A stretch of 64,000 nt of DNA, from NCBI RefSeq assembly GCF_900243745.1, contig NZ_LT984798.1:682001-746000 (forward strand). Reading direction: 5' to 3'. The DNA comes from Desulfovibrio sp. G11. GTDB taxonomy: Bacteria > Desulfobacterota > Desulfovibrionia > Desulfovibrionales > Desulfovibrionaceae. Below are positions 53,875-63,882 of this stretch, piece by piece. The notes below the pieces were generated by a model. That model was not told where the DNA came from, ran no database searches, and saw only the letters and a list, made by a program, of their open reading frames with translations. The position numbers and the translations under genes are program-made. The first letter of the stretch is position 1. Each line of letters starts with the position of its first letter.

Positions 53875-56037
53875 ATGCGGTTCAGCTTTGACAAGGCTGC
53901 CTGCCAGAATACCCGCAGGGCGCTGCGCAAGGAGTGGCTGCTCACCAACGGTCTTGGCGACTATGCGGGTAGCACCATACTGTGCTGCAATACGCGCAAG
54001 TATCACGGCCTGCTTACTGTCAACACGCCTCACGGCCGCCATGTGCTGCTCTCTGCCCTTGAAGAATCCATTGTGGGCGGGGGCCGGGAGTTTCCGCTTT
54101 CCACCCGCCAGCACCCCGACACGCTCTACCCTCACGGACATGATTATCTGGAGGCCTTCAGGCTGGACCACTGGCCCAGATGCGTCTACCGCGTGGGCGA
54201 TGTGCATCTGTGCCGCGAAATCCTGCTTGTGCAAGGCCAGAGCCGCCTGGCCATACGCTGGAGCATACGCGGCCCGGCACACGTGCCTGCCCTGACCCTG
54301 CGCCTGCGCCCCCTGCTGGCCTACCGCAGCTTTCACAAGCTCACCCATGCCAACGCGCATCTGCGCTCGGCCGCCACGCTGCTGCCCGACGGCTTCAGCA
54401 TCAGTCCTTACGAAGGGCTGCCCTCCCTCTACATCCAGTGCCGCGCCGATGCGGAACATACCTTCACGCCGCAGCCGGACTGGTGCTACAATGTGGAATA
54501 CCTTGAAGAGCGCGAACGCGGCTTTGCCTACAGTGAAGACCTTTTCATGCCCGGCACGCTTGATGTGCCCCTGCCGCCGTTGTCCGGCGGCAACGCCTGC
54601 GTATATCTGACGGCCGGAACCGCCGTCTGCGACGGGGATATGCGCAAACTGTGGGAAGATGCCGAACGCACCCGTGATCACAGCCGCAAAAATGGTGACG
54701 GCCTGTCCGGGCATCTGGCCCGCACCGGCCAGCAGTTCTGCATCACCTCCCCGGAGGGGCGACCCGAGGTGCTTGCGGGCTACCACTGGTTTGACGCCTG
54801 GGGGCGCGACACCCTCATCAGCCTGCCCGGCCTGACATTTCATGCCGGCCGGACGGATTTCGGCCTGCGTGTTCTGGCGGATATGGGCAATCACGTCATA
54901 GACGGGCTTATTCCCAACATGTTCTCCCCCACGGGCGACCATGCCTATAATTCCGTAGACGCGGCCCTGTGGTACGCCTTTGCCCTGCAAAGCTGCCTTG
55001 AGTCCGGTGCGGAGCATCTTGTATGGCTGCGTGAACATGCCTGGCACGCGCTCAAAGCCGTTATTTCCGGTTACCGTGCGGGGGCGGGCAAAGCCCGGCG
55101 GCTGGACATCCGCGTGGATGACGAGGGCCTGCTGCATGCGGGCAACGCCCACAGCCAGCTCACCTGGATGGACGCCCGCGTGGACGGCCGCCCCGTAACC
55201 CCAAGGCAGGGCTGCCCTGTAGAGATCAACGCCCTGTGGTACAATACCCTGGCTTTTGCCGACCAGCTCGCCGCCCGCTTCGGCGAAGCCCCCCTTACAG
55301 GACATGAAGCCCTGCGGCGCATGCGTACGGCGTTTTTACAGCGTTTCTGGGTTCCCCACGGCGGGGGCTACCTTGGCGACGTATGGCGCGATGGCAGGCT
55401 GGATACCGCCGTACGGCCCAACCAGATTTTCGCCGTATCCCTGCCGCACGCCATACTGGCCGAAGACTGTCAGGCCCAGGTGGTGGAATGCGTGCGCAAC
55501 AAGCTCCTCACACCCTACGGCCTGCGTACCCTGGCCCCCGACGATCCCCACTACAAGGGGCGCTATGACGGCGGCACGGCCGAGCGTGACGGAGCCTATC
55601 ACCAGGGCACGGTCTGGCCCTGGCTTCTGGGCCACTATGCCGATGCCCTGCTGCGCACGGCCTGGGATGTGGACGGCGCGGTCATGGCCCTGCTGGACAC
55701 CCTTACGCCGCTGTACTGCGACCACCTTGCCCAGGCAGGGCTGGCGAGTATTTCTGAAGTTTTTGACGGCTCACCGCCCTACAAGCCCAACGGCTGCATT
55801 GCGCAGGCCTGGAGCGTGGCCGAATGCCTGCGGCTGTTACTGCACCTGCAAAAAGCGGCGCCCGCCGTATACCGGCGCTGGCACCAACTAGCGGCCCATC
55901 GCATGAGCCACCCCGTTATCGGCGACACGGCGGGCATCTGCCGCATCAGCATGGCTACGGGCGGCGGCAGGGAGCACGCCCCTGCCCGGCAGAAAGACAC
56001 CGAACCTGCAACTACGGCCACAGACCGCAAGTATTGA
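53875..56037 (+). CDS. Glycogen debranching enzyme (amylo-alpha-1,6-glucosidase type, GH133)
   Basis: 720-aa debranching enzyme of the archaeal/bacterial GDE type that removes alpha-1,6 branches from glycogen. N-terminal GDE_N domain (RKEWLLTNGLGDYAGSTILC, TRKYHGLL) to about residue 270 and the (alpha/alpha)6 catalytic domain with WFDAWGRDTLISLPGLTFHA, GLIPNMFSPTGDHAYNSVDA, DVWRDGRLDTAVRPNQIFAV and the C-terminal YDGGTAERDGAYHQGTVWPW. The C-terminal ~40 residues are low-complexity. AGGGAGG precedes the ATG at 53875. First gene of a four-gene plus-strand cluster. Confidence 0.93.
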   Translation: MRFSFDKAACQNTRRALRKEWLLTNGLGDYAGSTILCCNTRKYHGLLTVNTPHGRHVLLSALEESIVGGGREFPLSTRQHPDTLYPHGHDYLEAFRLDHWPRCVYRVGDVHLCREILLVQGQSRLAIRWSIRGPAHVPALTLRLRPLLAYRSFHKLTHANAHLRSAATLLPDGFSISPYEGLPSLYIQCRADAEHTFTPQPDWCYNVEYLEERERGFAYSEDLFMPGTLDVPLPPLSGGNACVYLTAGTAVCDGDMRKLWEDAERTRDHSRKNGDGLSGHLARTGQQFCITSPEGRPEVLAGYHWFDAWGRDTLISLPGLTFHAGRTDFGLRVLADMGNHVIDGLIPNMFSPTGDHAYNSVDAALWYAFALQSCLESGAEHLVWLREHAWHALKAVISGYRAGAGKARRLDIRVDDEGLLHAGNAHSQLTWMDARVDGRPVTPRQGCPVEINALWYNTLAFADQLAARFGEAPLTGHEALRRMRTAFLQRFWVPHGGGYLGDVWRDGRLDTAVRPNQIFAVSLPHAILAEDCQAQVVECVRNKLLTPYGLRTLAPDDPHYKGRYDGGTAERDGAYHQGTVWPWLLGHYADALLRTAWDVDGAVMALLDTLTPLYCDHLAQAGLASISEVFDGSPPYKPNGCIAQAWSVAECLRLLLHLQKAAPAVYRRWHQLAAHRMSHPVIGDTAGICRISMATGGGREHAPARQKDTEPATTATDRKY

Positions 56038-56122
56038 CCACAGTGGAGGAAGAAACACATTTGAGGCAGCCCACAACAGCGGCTGCCGAACCTGGCGGCT
56101 GTGCCGCCACGAGGGAGAATCC

Positions 56123-57493
56123 ATGCGAGTTCTTATGTTCGGCTGGGAATTTCCTCCCCATATCAGCGGCGGCCTTGGCACCGCCTGCTTTGGCATGACC
56201 CAGGCCCTGGCCCGTAAAGGGGCGGAAATCATCTTTGTACTGCCCCGTATCGACAGTGACGTGGAACAAGAGGGCTTTCTGCGTTTACGCCCGGCTTCGG
56301 GCACACCCATTACCGAAGATCTGGCCCGGCGCATGGAGCCTACGCAGTATGAGCACAAGGTGGTATGGCCCGGCGGCGTTCGCTGCATGCCAGTAGACAG
56401 CCCCCTCATGCCCTACCTGACGCCGCACGAGTATGTGCGTGCCCTGGGCCGCCACGATGTGCATGAAAGCGCCGGGCCTGCCGGCCTTTCCGTTCCGCCC
56501 GCGCCTGCCGCCTCAAAAATGCGCGGCCCACGCCGAAAAACCTTTACCTATACCCTGCACGGCGGCTACGGGCCTGACCTCATGCGCGAAGTGCTGCGCT
56601 ACGGCCGCCTGGCCGCAGCCCTGGCCGCCCGTGAAAATTTTGACGTTATCCACGCCCACGACTGGATGACCTACCCCGCGGGCATGCTGGCAAAAAACAT
56701 CACGGGCAAGCCCCTTGTGGTTCACATCCATGCCACGGAATACGACCGCAGCGGAGACAGTATCAATGAACAGGTGGCGGGCGTTGAGCGCGCAGGCATG
56801 CTGGCCGCCGATGTTGTGGTAGCCGTGAGCCGCCTCACCCGCAAGACCGTTATAGAGCGTTACGGCATCCCCCCGGAAAAGGTGCTGGTGGTGCACAATG
56901 CCGTAGCCCGGCACGAGGCGCGGCGGCGCTATCCTGTTCCCCCGCGCATCCGGCATGAAAAACGCGTGCTCTTTCTGGGCCGTGTAACCTTTCAGAAAGG
57001 ACCGGAATACTTCATGGAAGCAGCGCGCCTTGTGCTGCAAAAGATTCCTGAGGCCCGCTTTTTCATGGCGGGCAGCGGCGACATGCTGCCCCGGCTCATC
57101 CGCCGGGCGGGCCAGTTGCGCATGGGTAGCCGCTTTCATTTCGCGGGCTTTCTGCGCGGCGAAGAAGTGGACCGCATGTTTGCCCTGAGCGACCTGTACG
57201 TCATGCCCTCGGTTTCCGAACCGTTCGGCATCACGCCGCTTGAGGCCATGCTTTATGATGTGCCCGTGCTGCTTTCGCGCCAGTCCGGCGTATCGGAAGT
57301 ACTGGAGCACGCCCTCAAGGCCGACTTCTGGGACACACGCGACATGGCCGACAAAATCTGCGCCGTGCTGCGCTACCCCTGCCTTGCCGCCGAACTGGTG
57401 AAAAACTGCCACGAAGAAATGAAGTCCATCCGCTGGGAAAACGCCGCCGACCAGTTGCTGGTCATTTACCGCAACGTACAGGGAGGTCACTGA
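56123..57493 (+). CDS. GT4-type glycosyltransferase of the glycogen cluster
   Basis: 456-aa glycosyltransferase family 4 protein. MRVLMFGWEFPPHISGGLGT at the start is the donor/acceptor loop; the C-terminal nucleotide-sugar domain has LFLGRVTFQKGPEYFMEAAR and the E-x7-E motif in SEPFGITPLEAMLYDVPVLL. The middle region carries HAHDWMTYPAGML. It may be an alpha-glucan synthase or a primer-making enzyme; substrate unknown. It overlaps the next gene by one base (TGATG). Confidence 0.85.
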   Translation: MRVLMFGWEFPPHISGGLGTACFGMTQALARKGAEIIFVLPRIDSDVEQEGFLRLRPASGTPITEDLARRMEPTQYEHKVVWPGGVRCMPVDSPLMPYLTPHEYVRALGRHDVHESAGPAGLSVPPAPAASKMRGPRRKTFTYTLHGGYGPDLMREVLRYGRLAAALAARENFDVIHAHDWMTYPAGMLAKNITGKPLVVHIHATEYDRSGDSINEQVAGVERAGMLAADVVVAVSRLTRKTVIERYGIPPEKVLVVHNAVARHEARRRYPVPPRIRHEKRVLFLGRVTFQKGPEYFMEAARLVLQKIPEARFFMAGSGDMLPRLIRRAGQLRMGSRFHFAGFLRGEEVDRMFALSDLYVMPSVSEPFGITPLEAMLYDVPVLLSRQSGVSEVLEHALKADFWDTRDMADKICAVLRYPCLAAELVKNCHEEMKSIRWENAADQLLVIYRNVQGGH

Positions 57494-58956
57494 TGCCAGC
57501 CCTCTGCTTCTGCTATGAGGTTCACGAACCTTACCAGCTGCGCCGCTATACCGTCTTTGACATGGGTCAGAACTCCATCTACGAGGACGACGACCATAAC
57601 TGCGAAGCCCTCCTGCGTGCGGCCCGCCTGTGCTATCTGCCCGCCAACGAGCTTATGCTCAGGCTCATCCGCCGCTACGACGGCGCCTTTCGCCTGTCCT
57701 TTTCCATTTCCGGTGTCGCCCTTGACCTTTTCGAGCAATACACCCCCGAGGTGCTGGAAAGCTTCACGGCGCTGGCCCGCACGGGCTGCGTGGAGTTTGT
57801 GGCCGAAACCGCGCCGCACTCACTGGCCTTTCTCTACTCCAGACAGGACTTTGACCGGCAGGTACGGGAACAGTCCGCCCGTCTTGAACATCTTTTCGGC
57901 GTAAAGCCGGTGACGTTCAAAAATACCGAGTGCGTTTACAATAACGATCTGGCCGCCGCCGTGGCGGGACACGGCTTCAGGGCTGTGCTGGCCGAAGGAG
58001 CCGACCATGTGCTCGGCTGGCGCAGCGCCAACTATCTTTACCGCCCGGCGAGCGCTCCGGGGCTTGCACTGCTGTTGCGCAACGCGGGGCTTTCCGGCGA
58101 TGTGGGCCTGCGTTTTTCAGACCACAGTTGGCCTGCATGGCCTCTCAGGGCCGAAACATTCGCCGCATGGTGCCACGGCCTTGAAGGGTCGGCGGACATC
58201 ATAAATATCTTCAATGATTATCATGTGTTCGGACTTCGTCACGATAAAGAATCGGGCATTTTCGATTTTATGGAGGCCCTGCCCGGTGCTCTGCTGGCCC
58301 ACGAAGAATTCAGCTTTACCACCCCGGCTCTGGCCGCAGAAAATCTCAGGCCCGTGGGCGAGGTGGACGTGCCGCAGTTCATGTCCTGGGAAGATGAAGG
58401 GCGCGACCTCACAGCATGGCTCGGCAACGACATGCAGAAGGACGCCATACACGCGCTCTACGCCATGGGACCCCGAACAGCCGCTTGCAACAGCGCACTC
58501 AGGCGCGACTTTGACCGCCTTCAGACCGCCGACCACTTTCGGCATATGTCGACCAAATGGTTTTCCAACGAGGCCCCCGACAGGCCCAGCCCCTTTGCCA
58601 GCCCGTATGATGCCTACATCACCTATATGAATGTGCTCGCCGATTTTGAGCTGCGCCTCAAGGCAGACGAAAGCGCACGGGCAACGGCAGCCGCTGCGGG
58701 CAAGCCCGCGGACGCAGCCCCTGTGGCAAAGGCCAGAGGCAGGGTCGGCGCAGACGCGGCCCGAAATAACGGTACAAAGCCCGCCGTCAAGAACGCAGGC
58801 TCCCCCGCGCCCCGGCGCGGCGGAAAATCCCCTGCCGAAATACAGGACGCAAACTCGGCAGACACGCGGGCAGCAGGCAGTAAAAAAACCGGAACCACCC
58901 GTGCAAACCAAGAAAAAAAGCCCGCCACGCTGCGCAAAAGCCGCAAAAATGCATGA
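57493..58956 (+). CDS. GH57 alpha-amylase/glucanotransferase-like protein
   Basis: 487-aa protein. The GH57 core covers residues about 1-395: PALCFCYEVHEPYQLRRYTV, the catalytic Glu in FKNTECVYNN and the Asp region INIFNDYHVFGLRHDKESGI, plus a C-terminal helical part. Possible activities are alpha-amylase, 4-alpha-glucanotransferase or branching, and the sequence alone does not decide. The last ~90 residues are a Lys/Ala/Arg-rich, low-complexity tail (KADESARATAAAAGKPADAA and onward), perhaps for glucan or nucleic-acid contact. Starts in the GT4 stop codon. Confidence 0.85.
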   Translation: MPALCFCYEVHEPYQLRRYTVFDMGQNSIYEDDDHNCEALLRAARLCYLPANELMLRLIRRYDGAFRLSFSISGVALDLFEQYTPEVLESFTALARTGCVEFVAETAPHSLAFLYSRQDFDRQVREQSARLEHLFGVKPVTFKNTECVYNNDLAAAVAGHGFRAVLAEGADHVLGWRSANYLYRPASAPGLALLLRNAGLSGDVGLRFSDHSWPAWPLRAETFAAWCHGLEGSADIINIFNDYHVFGLRHDKESGIFDFMEALPGALLAHEEFSFTTPALAAENLRPVGEVDVPQFMSWEDEGRDLTAWLGNDMQKDAIHALYAMGPRTAACNSALRRDFDRLQTADHFRHMSTKWFSNEAPDRPSPFASPYDAYITYMNVLADFELRLKADESARATAAAAGKPADAAPVAKARGRVGADAARNNGTKPAVKNAGSPAPRRGGKSPAEIQDANSADTRAAGSKKTGTTRANQEKKPATLRKSRKNA

Positions 58957-59003
58957 CAAGGCCGCGCAGCACGGCTTCACGACCTTCATGACAAGGAGAT
59001 GGC

Positions 59004-62000
59004 ATGAATTTCAACTCGTCCCTGGTAACCCTGTTTGAAGTAAGCTGGGAGGTCTGCAACAAGGTGGGGGGCATCCACTCTGTTGTCACCAGCAAGGCCC
59101 TCCAGGCCGTGGAGCATTTTGGCGAGGACTATTTTCTTCTTGGTCCGGCCCTCAAGAACAATCCCGGCTTTGAAGAAACAGACGAACATGCCTGGGATTC
59201 ACTACGTATGGGCCTTGCCACGCGGGACCTCAAGTGCCGCCTGGGTCGATGGAACATACCCGGCCGCCCCAAGGTAATACTGGTGGAATTTGACAAGCGC
59301 TATTCCAGCAACCAGCTACTGTTTGAAATGTGGAAAAACTACGGGGTGGACTCGCTCTCCGGCGGCTGGGACTATATTGAGCCGATCATGTTTGCCACAG
59401 CCTGCGGCGAGGTTATCGCGACCATACACGAAAGCCGGGTAGAACCGATGCAGGGCCGCAGCGTGGCCCTGTTTCACGAATGGATGTGCGGCGCGGGCCT
59501 GCTCACGGTGAAAAAGCTCACCCCTGAAGTGGGTACGGTCTTCACCACCCACGCCACCACCCTGGGCCGCGCCATGGCAGGCACAGGACGTGACATCTAC
59601 ACCAACATGCGCAATATCAATCCCGCCAACGAGGCCGCCGCGCTCAACATCACGGCCAAGTGGTCCATGGAAAGCGCCGCCGCCCGCGAGGCGGACGCCT
59701 TCACCACTGTCAGCCCCATAACAGGTGAAGAGTCCACAGTATTTCTGGGTCGCCAGCCTGACGTCATCACCACCAACGGCCTCGACCTGCGGGTCATACC
59801 GGACTATACCGACGACCGCGAGGTCCCCTCGGCCACGCGCGCCAAAATCATGAGCGCGGCGGGACGCTTCCTGCGCGGATCCCTGCCGGAGCACACGCGC
59901 ATCTTCACCATTTCCGGCCGGTACGAAATGCACAACAAGGGTGTGGATATTTTCCTTGAAGCCCTGGCACGCGCCGACCGCAACCTTTCCGGCACAAACA
60001 GCTCCATCCTGGCCTTGTGTCTTGTGATGGGCGGGCATACGGGCGTCAACGCGGCCGCGGTTTCCGGCAATCCTGACGATACGGACAACGGCATGCCCTT
60101 CATATGCACCCACCGCGTATGGAATGCCCCGCAAGACCCGATCATCAATGCCTGCCGCCGACTGGGCCTTGATAACCGCGAAGAAAGGCGCGTCAAGGTC
60201 ATCTTTGTACCCGCCATGCTCGACGGCCACGACGGCTTTTTCGACATTCCCTATGAAGAAATACTGGCCGCCTGCGATATGGGCTTTTTTCCTTCATGGT
60301 ACGAACCGTGGGGCTACACGCCGCAGGAAAGCGCAGCCTGGGCCGTGCCCACCCTTACCACAGACCTTTCGGGTTTCGGCATGTGGGCGCGGGAGCAGAT
60401 GAAAGAAGAAAGCATGGACCGCACGGGCGTCTGCGTCATGCCGAGGCGCGGCATGAGCTTTGACCAGAGCGTCGACCGGCTGCACGAAAGAGTGCTGGGG
60501 GCCGCTGCCTGCCCGGAGGGTGAACTGTGCTCCTGGCGCGGGCATGCCCGTGATCTGGCTGAAAAGACCTCGTGGAGCTATTTTTTCGACAATTATATCA
60601 AGGCATTTGACATCGCCCTTGCCAAGTCCGATGCGCGCACCGACCACGATTCCGCGCACGGGGCGCTTACCCGGGTGCTCACGGCGTCCTGCTCGGCCAC
60701 GCCTTTTCTGCGCCCCATCATGGCTGTTGCCGAGGTTCCGCACGAGCTTTCGCGCCTGCGCGAACTGGCGCAGAACATCTGGTGGAGCTGGCACGATCAG
60801 GCCAAGGCCCTGTTTATGGCGCTGAACCCCCAACTGTGGGAGGCATGCCGCAATCCGCTGAAAATGCTTGAAGAAGCCTGGCCTGCCCGCCTCAAAGAGC
60901 TTATCGCCAATGAAGAATACATGGCCATGTACCACAAGGTTATGGACAGGTTCGACGCCTACATGGCCGAACCTATCCGCTCACTCAGCGTGGACGTGAC
61001 GCCCGAACACCCCATTGTCTATTTTTCCACTGAATACGGGCTTAACGAATCCGTGCCCATTTATTCCGGCGGCCTTGGCGTGCTTTCGGGCGACCACCTT
61101 AAATCCGCCTCGGACATGGCCCTGCCACTGGTGGGTATCGGCCTGCTCTACAAAAGCGGCTATTTCATGCAGGAAATCGATTCCAGCGGCCGCCAGGTGG
61201 CACAATATCCGGTCAACAATTTTGGCCAGATGCCCATAAAGCAGGTGCATGACGCCCAGGGACAGCCCGTATACATACAGCTCGAGCTGCCGGGCCGCAT
61301 CCTTTACGCCCGGGTATGGCGGTTACAGGTAGGCCGCATAAGCCTCTATCTTATGGACACGGACACCAGCCGCAATACGGACGAGGATAGACGCATCACC
61401 GACCGCCTGTATGAGGCCAACCGCGAAACACGCCTGCTGCAGGAAATACTGCTCGGTCAGGGCGGCATGCGCCTGTTGCGCACCCTCGGCATTATCCCCG
61501 GCGTTTACCACATGAACGAGGGGCATTCGGCCTTTATGGCCCTTGAGCGCGTGCGGGACTGCATGACCCAGGGCATGAGCCATGACGAAGCTGTGGTGCG
61601 TGTACGCTCCAACACACTGTTTACCACCCACACCCCCGTGCCTGCGGGCAACGAATCCTTCTCGCTGGAACTGATGGAACGCTATTTCAGCGGTATGGCA
61701 AAAAACCTTGACCTTTCCTGGCAACAGTTCGTGCAGCTCGGGCAGATCGAGGGCGGCGACAGCCACGCCTTTGAAATGACGGTGCTGGCCTTGCGGCTCT
61801 CGTGCTGGGCCAACGGCGTCAGCCGCCTCCACGGCGTGGTGTCGCGCCACATGTGGAATAATCTGTGGAAGGGCCTGCCCACGGCCGAAACCCCCATCGG
61901 GCATGTTACCAACGGTGTGCATACGCCGTCCTATGTGGGCAGCTGGATGCACGAACTGCTGCATAAACATCTGGGCGCGGGCTGGTTGCAGGCGCTGCCC

Positions 62001-63269
62001 GGCTCCACCGTGTGGGACAAGGTGGACGACATCCCCGACGAGGCTTTCTGGGCAGCGCGGCAGCATCAGAAAGAAGCCCTGCTCGATGCCCTGCGCAAGC
62101 GCATTCCCGTTTTTGCGCAACGCTTCAAACTGGACGCCGCCGTTCGTAAAAGAATGGAAGCCCTGCTGCGGCCCGAAACCCTCATTATCGGCTTTGCCCG
62201 GCGTTTCGCGCCTTACAAGCGGGCCACCCTGCTCTTTGCCGATCCCGACCGCCTGGCCCGCATACTCAACAATCCCCACCGCCCCGTGGTGCTTGTTTTT
62301 TCCGGCAAGGCGCACCCGGCGGACGAAGCGGGCATCAATCTCATTCAGGAAGTCATGCGCATGTGCCAGGACGAACGCTTTCTCGGGCGCATATTCTTTC
62401 TGGAAAACTACAGTCTTTCGGTATCGCGCATCATGTCCCAGGGCTGCGATGTCTGGCTCAACACACCCCGGCGTCCGCACGAGGCCTCCGGCACAAGCGG
62501 CATGAAGCTGCCCGTCAACGGCGGCATCAATCTGAGCATCTCTGACGGCTGGTGGTGCGAAGGCTATAACAGGCAGAACGGATGGACCATCGGCCCGGTC
62601 GTCACCACCGAACTGCCCAGCAATGAGCAGAACGACTATGCAGACGCCGAGGCCCTGTACAACCTGCTGGAAAATGCCGTGTTGCCGCTCTACTTCGACC
62701 GCACCCAGGGCGACCTGCCGACCCAGTGGATCGCCATGGCCAAACGGTCGTTCAAAAGCCTTACGGCCATGTACGGCAGCAACCGCATGCTCAATGATTA
62801 TATCCGCCAGTATTACCTGCGGGCTGCGCGCCGCCGCAACATGCTGGCCGAAAACGACTGGTCGGCATGCCGCCGCCTTGCCGCCTGGGAAAAGGACCTG
62901 CCCGCCCGCTTCGGCACGGTCAAGGTAGAGGAACTTTTCATCAGCGGCGTGGAAAACAATACAATGATCTGCGGCGAGCCGGTAAGTGTGCGCCTGCATA
63001 TGCACCTGGGCGAAATGCAGCCGGAAGAAATACTCGTACAGCTTGTCATCGGCCGCGCCCTGGTTAACGGCAGTTTCATTGACAAGCCCGAAATACTGCG
63101 CCTTGAGCCGCGCGCAGCCGACCACAACGGCGAAAGCGGAAACGGCATGAACTATGCCGCCACCTACATTCCCACCCACAGCGGGCAATACCGCTACGGC
63201 GTGCGGGTGCTGCCCTACCACAAAAATCTGGCAACACCGCTTGAAACAGGACTTGTGCTGTGGGCCTGA
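59004..63269 (+). CDS. Fused glycogen synthase (GT3) - alpha-glucan phosphorylase (GT35)
   Basis: 1421-aa single reading frame with two enzymes. Residues 1 to about 565 are a eukaryotic-type GT3 glycogen synthase: FEVSWEVCNKVGGIHSVVTS, HEWMCGAGLLTVKKLTPEVG, TVFTTHATTLGRAMAGTG, and the E-x7-E pair at Glu434/Glu442 in YEPWGYTPQESAAW. From about 573 comes a DUF3417 helical segment (SRLRELAQNIWWSWHDQAKA), then the phosphorylase: YFSTEYGLNESVPIYSGGLG, NEGHSAFMALERV, NTLFTTHTPVPAGNESF and the PLP site EASGTSGMKLPVNGGINLS with Lys1168. AAGGAG precedes the ATG. It places synthesis and breakdown in one chain. A terminator follows. Confidence 0.92.
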   Translation: MNFNSSLVTLFEVSWEVCNKVGGIHSVVTSKALQAVEHFGEDYFLLGPALKNNPGFEETDEHAWDSLRMGLATRDLKCRLGRWNIPGRPKVILVEFDKRYSSNQLLFEMWKNYGVDSLSGGWDYIEPIMFATACGEVIATIHESRVEPMQGRSVALFHEWMCGAGLLTVKKLTPEVGTVFTTHATTLGRAMAGTGRDIYTNMRNINPANEAAALNITAKWSMESAAAREADAFTTVSPITGEESTVFLGRQPDVITTNGLDLRVIPDYTDDREVPSATRAKIMSAAGRFLRGSLPEHTRIFTISGRYEMHNKGVDIFLEALARADRNLSGTNSSILALCLVMGGHTGVNAAAVSGNPDDTDNGMPFICTHRVWNAPQDPIINACRRLGLDNREERRVKVIFVPAMLDGHDGFFDIPYEEILAACDMGFFPSWYEPWGYTPQESAAWAVPTLTTDLSGFGMWAREQMKEESMDRTGVCVMPRRGMSFDQSVDRLHERVLGAAACPEGELCSWRGHARDLAEKTSWSYFFDNYIKAFDIALAKSDARTDHDSAHGALTRVLTASCSATPFLRPIMAVAEVPHELSRLRELAQNIWWSWHDQAKALFMALNPQLWEACRNPLKMLEEAWPARLKELIANEEYMAMYHKVMDRFDAYMAEPIRSLSVDVTPEHPIVYFSTEYGLNESVPIYSGGLGVLSGDHLKSASDMALPLVGIGLLYKSGYFMQEIDSSGRQVAQYPVNNFGQMPIKQVHDAQGQPVYIQLELPGRILYARVWRLQVGRISLYLMDTDTSRNTDEDRRITDRLYEANRETRLLQEILLGQGGMRLLRTLGIIPGVYHMNEGHSAFMALERVRDCMTQGMSHDEAVVRVRSNTLFTTHTPVPAGNESFSLELMERYFSGMAKNLDLSWQQFVQLGQIEGGDSHAFEMTVLALRLSCWANGVSRLHGVVSRHMWNNLWKGLPTAETPIGHVTNGVHTPSYVGSWMHELLHKHLGAGWLQALPGSTVWDKVDDIPDEAFWAARQHQKEALLDALRKRIPVFAQRFKLDAAVRKRMEALLRPETLIIGFARRFAPYKRATLLFADPDRLARILNNPHRPVVLVFSGKAHPADEAGINLIQEVMRMCQDERFLGRIFFLENYSLSVSRIMSQGCDVWLNTPRRPHEASGTSGMKLPVNGGINLSISDGWWCEGYNRQNGWTIGPVVTTELPSNEQNDYADAEALYNLLENAVLPLYFDRTQGDLPTQWIAMAKRSFKSLTAMYGSNRMLNDYIRQYYLRAARRRNMLAENDWSACRRLAAWEKDLPARFGTVKVEELFISGVENNTMICGEPVSVRLHMHLGEMQPEEILVQLVIGRALVNGSFIDKPEILRLEPRAADHNGESGNGMNYAATYIPTHSGQYRYGVRVLPYHKNLATPLETGLVLWA

Positions 63270-63339
63270 CACATTCCCGCCCATGAACGGCCCGCAATAA
63301 TTTAAGACATGGCCCTGCCGGAAAGCAGACCAAAACCAG

Positions 63340-63366
63340 AAGAGGCCGCCCAAAGGGCGGCCTCTT
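63340..63366 (+). terminator. Hairpin at the end of the glycogen operon
   Basis: Perfect 12-bp stem AAGAGGCCGCCC / GGGCGGCCTCTT with loop AAA (63340-63366), 70 bases after the fusion gene stop. Confidence 0.75.
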
Positions 63367-63842
63367 CAAGAATAATTTGCTACAGTCAACGCTTGTGCCC
63401 CACCCCGGCTTGGACCGTGACAACCACGAAGCGCCACTCCGGCAACAGGCTTTTGCTGTCCATTCCCCAAGGCCATCCAGCCAGCCGCCAAAGCCAGTCT
63501 CGCTGATGGCACTGCATCGGATAACCTGATGCGCCCCCGCCTGGACAGCATAAAGTCATTGACGGCATTGCGCGGCGCGGAGGGAGGTTACCGGGCGAAG
63601 CGAGGAAGCTTACACAGCAAAAGACGCGCAGCCTTCGCAGGCCTTAGGGAACTGGAAAGCTCTGGGGGTGCTCCGGGGAGAGTGCAGAGGGGCCTCGAGG
63701 GAGCGCAGCCCCTGATAGCCCCCTCTGCCGCCCGCTACGCAGGCGGGCAGAATAACAAGCAGAAAAAATGGTTACGCGCCCGCAGGGCGGCAGCCTGACT
63801 GCAAGGAAAGGGCTTTTATTAAAATCACCTCAAACGTCAGAC
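63367..63842. other. Gap with GC-rich hairpins, no clear gene
   Basis: A plus-strand frame (63529-63798) exists but has no family resemblance. The sequence is purine-rich and forms several stems, such as GGGGC/GCCCC (about 63691-63715) and CCCGC-TACGCA-GGCGGG near 63731-63750. Either a structured intergenic region or an unrecognised RNA. Confidence 0.35.
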
Positions 63843-63849
63843 CCTCTAA

Positions 63850-63882
63850 GCATTTAACCTTTTTCAACGTAAAAACGCTCTA
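63850..63882. repeat. AGCATTT...GCTCTA repeat end
   Basis: An AAGCATTT / AAACGCT inverted repeat (imperfect) ending in CTCTA at 63878-63882. Its last three bases, CTA, are the stop codon of the minus-strand gene to the right, as at livF. Confidence 0.5.

Noticed and set aside
63529-63798. 89-codon plus-strand frame
   Set aside because: No family resemblance and no ribosome binding site; better explained as GC-rich structured intergenic DNA.
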